A DNA stretch of 64,000 bases. Source: G965267335 sp965267335. Lineage in GTDB: Bacteria; Bacteroidota; Bacteroidia; Cytophagales; JAAEPT01. Positions 36,079 through 44,900 of the stretch are shown here, one piece after another. Positions within the stretch are counted from its first letter, which is position 1. Each line of letters begins with the position of its first letter. The position numbers and the translations under genes are program-made. Under the pieces are notes generated by a model, which was not told where the DNA came from, made no database searches, and saw only the letters and a list, made by a program, of their open reading frames with translations. The stretch lies in NCBI GenBank assembly GCA_965267335.1, contig OZ253953.1, forward strand, positions 4,340,001 through 4,404,000, given 5' to 3'.

Positions 36079-36930
36079 GCGGCTGAATATCCGTACAACT
36101 CTACTTATGCGTTTAGTGAGAATAGGGTGATTGATGGAGTTGAGTTGGAGGGTTTGGAATATAGGGTTTATTTATATAGTCAAGCACAAATTACAAAGGT
36201 TAAATTAGCATACGCAGAAGGAAATATGAAAGAAGTAAGAAGAATCATAAATTATGCACTGAGTCATCCTTTTGTAGATGGTCAAGGAAGCCCAAGCCAT
36301 TATGCAGAGAAGCAATTCAAAAAGAAGCATCCCAATGCGAAAATATATTTCCCTAGTAATGGACTGGCGGCCAAGGCCAGAAATGAATCCGGGGCGTTGG
36401 GTATCAAAGATGGATACATGAACGTACAGCTTTTGAATTATGAAGATGGAAATTTTGACGCATTAGGTAATGTGGCTACTACTGACACAGAAAATAGAAT
36501 TATAAAGGAAGCGAAAGAAGCGGAAGAACGAGAAAAGAGATTGAAACAGTGGCATGCAGAAAATGATTGGCCGATCTGGATGTATGATAGTTATTGGGAG
36601 GGCAGCGAAGGAATGTCAAGAGGATTAATTTTAGCTGGTCTTGGTGGATTAGGTATTATATCAGGAGGTATTCTCATTGAGGGGGCGGCACTTGCTGCAG
36701 CTGAATGGGAAGCAATAATATACCTTACAAGTAAGGTTGGGATTGTAAAAACGACCGCTTTTATAAAATTTGGTTCCGATTTAATTTCCTTTTTCTCCGA
36801 GGATGGGACTCCGAACTGGATAGATATTCCTGGTGAAACATATAAGCAAATTAAAGAATACATTGATTCAGGTCAGGCCGCTGAGGATGCGAAAAAACTG
36901 CAAGAAGCCATTGATAGTCGTGAAAAATAG
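36034..36930 (+). CDS. Silent (orphan) Rhs C-terminal tip cassette
   Basis: The frame is open from 35947 with no good start. It begins inside the Rhs core (GFQGQERDDEIEGRAQSLNYKYR, then MYDPGIGRFFAVDPL) and after 36078 switches to a unique tip of about 284 residues. The tip has an AEG/KEV charged part and then a hydrophobic segment (RGLILAGLGGLGIISGGILIEGAALAAA). Such orphan tips are known for Rhs toxins, where they recombine onto the main gene. The hydrophobic stretch suggests a membrane-active effector, but no enzyme motif is recognised. The first Met listed (36034) is probably not used natively. The small membrane protein gene 62 bp downstream could be its immunity partner. Confidence 0.8.
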   Translation: MYDPGIGRFFAVDPLAAEYPYNSTYAFSENRVIDGVELEGLEYRVYLYSQAQITKVKLAYAEGNMKEVRRIINYALSHPFVDGQGSPSHYAEKQFKKKHPNAKIYFPSNGLAAKARNESGALGIKDGYMNVQLLNYEDGNFDALGNVATTDTENRIIKEAKEAEEREKRLKQWHAENDWPIWMYDSYWEGSEGMSRGLILAGLGGLGIISGGILIEGAALAAAEWEAIIYLTSKVGIVKTTAFIKFGSDLISFFSEDGTPNWIDIPGETYKQIKEYIDSGQAAEDAKKLQEAIDSREK

Positions 36931-36992
36931 AAAGTTGAAAAAAATAAAAAATTGATTTGGTTAAGAATGGTTATCTTAATAGCATAATTTAA

Positions 36993-37187
36993 ATGAAAAG
37001 AAGACCTAAAATAGTTTGGGGATCTATCTTATTGTCATTAGCAATGGCAATATTAGGTACATTTCTTGTGGTTTTGGGGATGCTTGCTAAGTATCCTCAT
37101 TTAGATTATAAGTCCTCTAGTTTTATTGTTTTTTGCACTTTTTTTTGTGTTGGTCTTTATTTATATGCGTATAAATTGTTAAAATGA
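36993..37187 (+). CDS. Small two-helix membrane protein; candidate immunity protein
   Basis: 64 residues, almost all in two membrane helices (IVWGSILLSLAMAILGTFLVVLGM and FIVFCTFFCVGLYLYAYKLL). It is AT-rich compared with the Rhs core. No family is recognised. Its place directly after an Rhs tip is the usual place of an immunity gene, and a membrane location fits a membrane-acting toxin. That function is inference from position. Confidence 0.5.
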   Translation: MKRRPKIVWGSILLSLAMAILGTFLVVLGMLAKYPHLDYKSSSFIVFCTFFCVGLYLYAYKLLK

Positions 37188-37302
37188 AACACCCCCACTG
37201 GTCTCCGCTAGCGCGCGTTTGAACGAAGTGGTAACGCGTGCGATTATTTTGCCTCACTTGTCGTAGCTTGAGTGTAACGGTAGCTACGACCTATACAATA
37301 CC
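37188..37302. repeat. RAYT-type REP hairpins, left flank
   Basis: Two hairpins. One is GC-rich, in which GCGCGCGTT pairs imperfectly with AACGCGTGC (about 37211-37241). The second is perfect: GTCGTAGCT (37260-37268) with AGCTACGAC (37282-37290). The second recurs on the other side of the truncated transposase copy and, with changes, upstream of the intact one. Confidence 0.75.
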
Positions 37303-37560
37303 TCAAATCAACTCTAACTCTACCTCTCCTTTTCGATTCATTTCATAGTCTCTACTACTGCTCCAAACCCAATGATTAGGATCTTCGACAAACCCAGCTT
37401 CGACAGGATTCATATGAACATAATTGATCCGTTGGTTTAATAAATAACCAGAATCTAGTTCAATTGGATGATTATGTTGTTGCCACAATTGAAATCCTTT
37501 GTTCCTGCTATTCTTCTTCCCTGCTCTTTCAAACATCCATAGTAGCCATTCTTTTCTACT
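37303..37560 (-). pseudogene. Truncated duplicate of the RAYT C-terminus
   Basis: The ~85 codons are almost identical to the last part of the intact RAYT gene (SRKEWLLWMFERAGKK ... SRDYEMNRKG), with a few changes near the C-terminus (L/E, D/E, V/I) and one D/N. There is no N-terminal catalytic HUH half. The duplicated DNA spans about 37325-37558 against 37655-37888, so it is a recent partial tandem duplication separated by a REP hairpin. Confidence 0.85.
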
Positions 37561-37573
37561 CCCCACCCCCACT

Positions 37574-37606
37574 GGTCGTAGCTTGAGTGTAACGGTAGCT
37601 ACGACC
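37574..37606. repeat. RAYT REP hairpin
   Basis: GGTCGTAGCT (37574-37583) and AGCTACGACC (37597-37606) form a perfect 10-bp stem with a 13-base loop. The hairpin is identical in stem and loop to that at 37260-37290. It lies between the intact and truncated transposase copies. Confidence 0.8.
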
Positions 37607-37631
37607 TTATTGCTAACGGCTATGACAGTTA

Positions 37632-38183
37632 TTAAACTAAATCCAATTCAACCAAACCTTTTCGATTCATTTCATAATCTCTACTACTGCTCCAAACCCA
37701 ATGATTAGGATCTTCGACAAACCCAGCTTCGACAGGATTCATATGAACATAATTGATCCGTTGGTCTAATAAATAACCAGAATCTAGTTCAATTGGATGA
37801 TTATGTTGTTGCCACAATTGAAATCCTTTGTTCCTGCTATTCTTCTTCCCTGCTCTTTCAAACATCCATAGTAGCCATTCTTTTCTACTCTCACCGTAAT
37901 ATTCAGAAATAGACTTGTGCAATTTCTTCGATGTGTGTGTTTTGAAATCCCGTATAACATCTGACAAACTTAAACCTTCATCTACACTTAATACCAAATG
38001 TACATGGCTTGTCATAATACAGTAAGCGTGTACATGTAATCCTTTGTTCTTTGTGCAAAAATTAAGACTGTCTATAATGATTTGCTTATAATCGTTTCTA
38101 ATAAACAAATCAATCCAATTGACCACAGTAAATGTCACAAAATGGACTTGGCCTTGATCACGAATAGCATATTTCCTTCCCAT
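37632..38183 (-). CDS. REP-associated tyrosine transposase (RAYT, Y1/HUH family)
   Basis: 183 residues from ATG 38183 (MGRKYAIRDQGQVHFVTFTVV). The open frame extends to 38264 through a REP hairpin, which is unlikely to be coding. It has the HUH metal motif H60-V-H62 (IMTSHVHLVLSV) and the typical C-terminal YVHMNPVEAGFV block. RAYTs are domesticated IS200-like nucleases that act on REP hairpins, and the gene is flanked by such hairpins on both sides here. It lies inside the segment that the Rhs inverted repeat would invert. Confidence 0.88.
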   Translation of the reverse strand: MGRKYAIRDQGQVHFVTFTVVNWIDLFIRNDYKQIIIDSLNFCTKNKGLHVHAYCIMTSHVHLVLSVDEGLSLSDVIRDFKTHTSKKLHKSISEYYGESRKEWLLWMFERAGKKNSRNKGFQLWQQHNHPIELDSGYLLDQRINYVHMNPVEAGFVEDPNHWVWSSSRDYEMNRKGLVELDLV

Positions 38184-38225
38184 ATTATAAATATAGAAAA
38201 TGACTGGGAATACTATTTGAAACCT

Positions 38226-38258
38226 GGTTGTAGCATGAACATGGTGGTAGCTACGACC
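38226..38258. repeat. RAYT REP hairpin upstream of the intact gene
   Basis: GGTTGTAGC (38226-38234) with GCTACGACC (38250-38258); one G-U pair replaces the G-C of the other copies and the loop differs. It sits in the leader of the transposase gene. Confidence 0.7.
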
Positions 38259-38324
38259 TATCATAAATATCCTGCCTATACGACCCGAGCAGAATGCTCT
38301 GTACCCAGTTGTTAAAAAAAAATA

Positions 38325-38356
38325 GGTCTTAGAACCGCTTCGCTAATCCTAAGACC
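38325..38356. repeat. Hairpin with GGTCTTAG/CTAAGACC stem
   Basis: GGTCTTAG (38325-38332) pairs with CTAAGACC (38349-38356) around a 16-base loop. Further right, TTGTCC (about 38387-38392) with GGACAA (about 38427-38432) encloses GTTTAC/GTAAAC (38400-38418). These may end transcription of the Rhs operon, although no strong T-tract is seen on the minus strand. Confidence 0.45.
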
Positions 38357-38442
38357 AGTTATCAGGCGCTACGACCAGTGGGGTTTTGTCCATTTTATTG
38401 TTTACAAATTGTGTAAACCTATTTCAGGACAAGACAGGGTCT

Positions 38443-38934
38443 TTAGCGACCCAACTGGTCCATTCGGTAGTTTGTGAATTCTTTAACATTAAGTTTTAGT
38501 TCCGAACTCAGAATATTTGCTACCGTAACGATTTCGCCATAATTTATATCCCTAAGGCTAATAAGTACTATTCGTTGTTGGGAGACTACAATAGCAAGAG
38601 CGCAATTTGCAACTTCCTCGTACCACGGTTCACGAATTAAATGTATTTCAGAAATCGTACCAACATCAAATGATCTATTCGACCAGATAAGCTTTCCTTC
38701 GATCTTATCAATTTTAAAAATTCTTTTCTGATTTAATTTCACCCAGAAATCATAAAATGTTAGTGAATAGATAAACAAGGCGGCAACTACTAAAAATAGG
38801 TTAGAATTCATGTCGTTCATGAAGAATACTATAAAACTGGTAGTGCCTATTATTGAGACATACTGAAGTATCAGCCCTTTTGCGCTGTATCTAACATCTA
38901 AGGCGTTTCTGCTGTTCAAAATTCTTAAATGCAA
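38443..38934 (-). CDS. Small membrane protein linked to the Rhs tip; candidate immunity protein
   Basis: 163 residues with two membrane helices (LILQYVSIIGTTSFIVFFM and LFLVVAALFIYSLTFYDFWV), then a soluble PH-like beta domain (KRIFKIDKIEGKLIWSNRSFDVGTISEIHLI). The start is TTG only 1 bp after the giant Rhs stop, so it is translationally coupled and co-expressed. This is the normal position of an Rhs immunity gene. It is unrelated to the 64-residue protein beside the orphan tip, as expected if each tip has its own partner. Function is inference. Confidence 0.55.
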   Translation of the reverse strand: MHLRILNSRNALDVRYSAKGLILQYVSIIGTTSFIVFFMNDMNSNLFLVVAALFIYSLTFYDFWVKLNQKRIFKIDKIEGKLIWSNRSFDVGTISEIHLIREPWYEEVANCALAIVVSQQRIVLISLRDINYGEIVTVANILSSELKLNVKEFTNYRMDQLGR

Positions 38935-38935
38935 C

Positions 38936-41900
38936 TTAATTTCCTCCCAAATAAACAGAACCTGAAGTATAGTTGAATATAGTTGTTTTATGTTTTCCTT
39001 TTAGACTGATGGATGATTTTTTCGAAGTTGAAAAACCAAATTCCCATGATTCTGGACTAAATTTGCCATAGAAACCTCTTACATTTAGTTTAACCTCTGA
39101 ACTAGTTGAAGTATCGAAATATGATTCCCCAGGATAAAATCTCTTTTTAAAATTTAAACCAAGGCCAATTGTAGCTTCTGCCTTCGGTATGAACTCAGTT
39201 ATATTTGTGGATATCCTTTTTTTAAACTCAGATAAAAGCTCTTTTGGGTTCGATAAATCCACCTTAACTTCAGGGGAAGAATAGACATTTAAATTTGAAT
39301 AGTATCCACCTGACCATTCGGAGTTACTATATAATCCTATTCTGTATTCAACGACACTCGTTCCAACTTTAATTTTTCCAGAGACTCCAAGATTAACAGA
39401 TTTAACTAGGCTTTCAAAATAAGCCTCAGAAGGAACGTAATCGTGTAGTGGACCTCTTCCAGGATCATACCAATGTGGTTCTGGTGTTACAAAGTCTTTA
39501 ATTCCAGAACCAATTATCATTTCTGCAGCCTGAAAAAGGTTGTTTTGAAAAGTCTCACGCTTTGGAATTACTCCAATTAACGGCAAAGAAATGTTTGGAT
39601 CGCTATTGTAGAGTAAAATATTACCTCGTTGTGACCAGATACTACCCTCTTGCTTTTCATACCAACCTTGCTCTATCCACATCCAAATTGTTTCATAGTC
39701 ACCATTATCTATCAGAGTTTTGGCGGTTTCAGACATCCAAGAATCTAAGTAGTACATCTCTTCTAAACCTTCGAGTTCTCTATGCGCAATAACTTTATTA
39801 CCACTAAAACTGTAAGGACTGTAATGCGGGTAACTACTTGTTAAAGGATCCACCGCAAAGAACCTTCCAATCCCCGGGTCATACATACGGTACTTGTAGT
39901 TGAGGCTCTGCGCTCGTCCTTCTATCTCATCGTCACGCTCCTGTCCTTGAAATCCAAACCGATAACTATCAGCCCAGTTGTGCATCAAGGCTCCAAACGG
40001 ATAGTAAGCATAGTCTACTTCCACTTCAGGGTAGTAGCCTGTACCGCTACCGGTACCATTGTCATCATCAGGGCTCATGACATTGACTGTGAGGTCGTCA
40101 ATCCAAATGGATTCGGGGCAGTTGCCATCAACCTCAGCAAACACTTTTACTTTTGTGATGCTAGCACCAGTAGGCACAACCTCACTATATCTGATGTGTA
40201 TCCAGCTGTCGTCTTCTATATCGATGTAGTGTCTATTCGTTTGTTGTTCAACGTCACTAGCATCATAGAAATCGATCTGCAAGTATCCTGAGTGATAAGC
40301 TGAATTCGTAGAGTAGTCCGGTACATGATCAACATATACCCAGGCATCTACAAATACTTCATCTCCTTCGTCAACGGCCTCATAAATATCATCAGACACA
40401 TCTGTCGTACCATAGTCAAGCTCCAACGAGTAAGAACCTCCGTGATATCTGGTACCATCATAACTAACATCCTCAAACCCTTCCGTATACTGCGAGAAGG
40501 TATACTCGATCAGCTTCCTGTCGGTCATGACAACACGCACGTTCCCAAGGTGGTCTTTGAGTTCGTATTTCTTGTTGCCCAGTGAGCGTTTGTGAAGTTC
40601 CTTCACATAGTTTTCCGTACCTATGAAGCCATAAGGGTCACTGTAGATATTCATATCACCATCTGATGACCAATAGCTGTTAGTCCAGGCAGAGCTGCTC
40701 GCATCATAGTGTAGCCGTTCTACTCCCAAGTTTACATCTCCATCACATGGTGTCGCATCATAAGCGTTAATAGCCGATGGGTAACTTCCGCTCGTGTTCC
40801 ATCTTACATCATCCAGGTGAACTGAACCCGTAGTTGGGTAATCCGATCTTAGGTGTAGTTGGCCACTGACCTGGCTAAGTTTGAGGTCATCGCTCCAATA
40901 CCAGTGTACTTTAGGATCGTCTTTGATCTCGGCTGGTAGTCCGGCAAACTCAATGAACTCATCTATCTTATCTCCTGCTATACAACTGGTCTCTGCGTAG
41001 TCCCCTCCTGCATCTGGGTCTCTGGCCACTATCAGGTAGTCACCCGGGTACAAGTCGTCAGCTCCGGTTAAATATGAAAGTGTAAATCCATCGATGAGGT
41101 TGTTATGTTTGAGCCAGATGTCATCCATCTTCAGAATACGCTGGCTTACATTTTTCAGGCATACATAGTTCCCAAAAGTCTTATCGTAGTCCGTTGAACT
41201 GTTCGAGATTAGTTTGGTATCATAGACAAGTTCTGTAATGACCAAATCCAGTGGATCAGGCATTGAATTCTCCTTGTACACTTCGGCCTCCGGCTGATAT
41301 GACCCTATCCTTTCAGAACCATAAATAGGTTGGTCGGCCAATACATGAGTCGTAGAGCCGTTGACACTGCTTGTGGTTGATTCATAAATAGCCATAGGGT
41401 TACCACTGGCATCTCTTACATAGTAGGTAGTCACCACATCTCCTGAGTTGGGTGTAAATACCTTGGTAACTCTGTTTCCTGCTGCATCATAGGTAAACTC
41501 TATGGTTTCCCCAGCGTCATTGGTCACCTTGCTTACTTTACCATATACATTCCACTCTATTTGGCTGTCCTCCTGATTACCATCGTGGTCTCTTTCTATC
41601 AAATTGCCAATGCCATCATAAGTATAGTCATGGTCACCCTCACGCACGTGACTAAAACTATTGTAGGTTGAAGCATCAGTTACGGTAGCCAATTGATTGG
41701 TTCCCGCTGTGTAGGAATAAGTCAAGTCGTCTAGCACCGTTCCTGTCCACCCTGTTCGCTCCAGCGTTTTCAAATTACCATTCGCATCATAAGAATAGAA
41801 ACAGTTGTTTTGTGAATAACCAGTTGCATAAGCATCTGCAGTGTAGTAATCCCAGAACATATAGTCTGCTTCTACCAGTCGATTTAGCTGATCATAGGTA

Positions 41901-44900
41901 TAATTGTAATTTTTGTTGTTTCTGCCATCGTGCGCTCCATGCAATCCTTCATCGGAGTAACCTGTATTATTGGTCCAGCTGGCGATGTTACCATTGTACA
42001 GGTCGTTTCCAAATGCTGACATATGTCTTCCTTTCCTTCCATCAGAGTGGACAAAATCAGTGTTATACGGTGATTGAGCTTCACCTCCATCTTCTACTCC
42101 GTCTCCATCTACATCATCATATCTGTCAAAGTCTCCATCGAAGTACGTCAGGGTCATCGAGTATTCATCTTCGCCTACGGCTCCCATCGCGCCTCTGGCA
42201 GTGTTGTCTCTACCCGGATCCCAGTCTTTTTGCTGGGCAGCATGGTTCATGGACTTCAGCCAGCCTTGTATCGTGTACACGTAGTCCATCCCCTGCAGAC
42301 GGTCTTCACCATAAACAATTCTGGATAACGGGCCGTGTTCATAATAATCATATCGGGCGTCTCTGTCCCAGATGACTCCGTCTGTGGAGGTCTCTACCAT
42401 CACCAGGCGGTTGTCTGCATCGTAGCCATACCGGTGATAGAACTGGTCTTCCAGGCCTTCGTTGTATTTTACGAGTAGTACATTGCCACTGATCAGGTCG
42501 TACTCATAGGCCAGGTAGTTCTTACCTATGCCTGGTATGTCCTGTACCAGCCAGTTGACATTGCCGTGTACATCGTAGCTGTAGTAGGTGTGTACCTGGT
42601 CATCTGTCGTTCCACTCACATCTCCGTCCTCATCGGTGTAGGTATGGGAGATTCTGTTTCGAAGGTAGGTTTGTCCCTGTGCGATACCTGTGCTTGGATC
42701 GGGCAGGTAGGTAACATTTTTATCTAACGAGTACTCTGTAATGGTTTTCTCGCTTGTGTTTGTATTGGTTGACTTTGGCCAGGAGTTAGCTCCGTAGGGG
42801 CTTGCATTAAGCGTTCCTGCGGTGATACCCATGTACTCATCATAGTTACTTGCTATATCAGCGAAGGTAGTAGTGCCTCCGTCTTCAAATAGACCTACCT
42901 CTATAATCCTGCCGAGTGCGTCATACTTGGTGTAGCTGATTTGTTCATCATGGGCGTGTGAGGCAGGAGATACTCTTGCTGTACGCTGCTCCTCATTTTC
43001 TGAGAACCTGATTAGTCCATCAGGGTTGTAGATGAACTTAGTCGTTCCTCCGTCCGGGGTGGTTTGCTCAACGAGTTGTTTATAGCTGTTGTACTTGTAC
43101 TGAGTAACCATCGTATGGCTTGGATGTACTTTTCTGTCCACTACATTCTGTATGGTGAGGTCTTGCTCATCAACTCCTGCCGGTGGTATCGTATAGATCA
43201 TATTGCCGGCTCTGTCGTAACCAAACAGGGTATAATGGTGTATATCTGTCGGATACGACACTGAGGTTTCATCATTGACCGTATTACAAACATCCAGATA
43301 CGCTTCTTCCAAATCAGCTCGTACGTCCAGCTTACATCGCTCCAGCTCCAGGTCCATAGTATTGGAGACGTGGTTGGCTTTCATAGTTTCTACTTCCTGG
43401 TATACCGAGGTTGGTGCTTCCGTTTTGGTGACCGTAGGAATAGGGCCGTTCCATTTCACGAAGACATTCTGTGGGTCGCAGTCGTGCCCAATATCCAGTT
43501 TAATTATCTTGTACTCTTCAAGTTCAGGCCCTCCAATATACGTTCCTCCGAAAACCAACTCATTATTTGCAATTTCTACAATCGATGTTATTGTAAAATT
43601 TTCTGCATTAAAAATAGTCGTAGACCATAATTGTTCACCTTTTTTATTGATTTTGTACACAGTTTTATCTCCATCGATATATACAAAGCTACCATCAGAC
43701 AATCCTAGCAATTCCCTAAATCCATAGCTTACAGGCATTTCCCATAACAAATCACCGTTAAAATTGATTTTTATAATCTTTCTTGTTAAAGAATAGTCCA
43801 CAGCAATAAGGGCCCCACCATCGCTACAAGCAATCACACTGAAGTCTGATGGATCCATATCATTAATAGTGTAAGTCCAAAGTTCATCTCCAGAATTAGA
43901 ATATTTAGATACTTTGGTATCGTATGTATCAGAAAATAGAGCTACAAATGAATTTTCATTTTTGTAAGCATCAACTGCATATGGTGAATAATATATGCCG
44001 CTTGTTACAGAATGTACCATTTTTTCCCAAACTATATCCCCATCATAATCCACATTCAGTAGCCATGGCCCAAATTGCTCAATCTGATCACTTCTTTCTC
44101 CAAAGGCCAAATCTTTATCACATCCTCCTGTACAGTTAGGGTTTCTAGAAAAACCGCTAATGATATACCCTCCAGGTATATTGACCATATCGCTAAAAAT
44201 ATCCTGATTGTTTGTTCCAAATGATACTTGCCACTGTCCTCCACCAGATACTCCACCATCAGTATTCATATTAAACAACCATATATCGTCATATCCAGAC
44301 GTTAGGTATTCATTTAAATGAGCTGACTTTTGACAAGAACTATCAGATCTTGAAGTTGTTCCTACCAAAAATCCACCATCATTATTCTCTATCATTTTAC
44401 CAGGACTTTCAGAGAAACCAGCTCCATCTTGTTTATCTCCCCCTATAGTTTTTTCCCATATCAGAGAGCCATCAGAAGGATTTAATTTAAGTATCCACAA
44501 ATCATAATGCCCACTTGAACAATTATCATCTAGTTTATCACCTGAAGCATCAGAAAGAGACCAACCTGAAGCATAAACATTATTGCTATCGTCAATGGCT
44601 AAGTTTTCCAAGTAGTCATAGGAATCTGCGCCATAGACCTTTGTCCAACTCTTTGTAAACGTATAAAAATTCTCTTCGGTACCATCGTTAGAACAATGTG
44701 GCGGAGACTTTATACCCCCACCCGGAGGGGTCACCTCATCATAGTCACTCTTCCAGCCCCCAAGGGTCACTGCAAATGAGTTTACCGTATTTACATTGCT
44801 ACCGGTGTTGATAAAAGCAAACGTAGAGCCAATGTTATAGGTCGTACTGGTCGCATCCAGAAGCGTTACCTCTGCATTCAGGTCACTGTTGTTGGCATGG

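Noticed and set aside
41812..42375. 187-codon plus-strand frame (and many shorter ones) inside the giant Rhs gene
   Set aside because: Antisense shadow of a long G+C-richer coding region; His/Leu/Ser-rich composition without a domain or start context.
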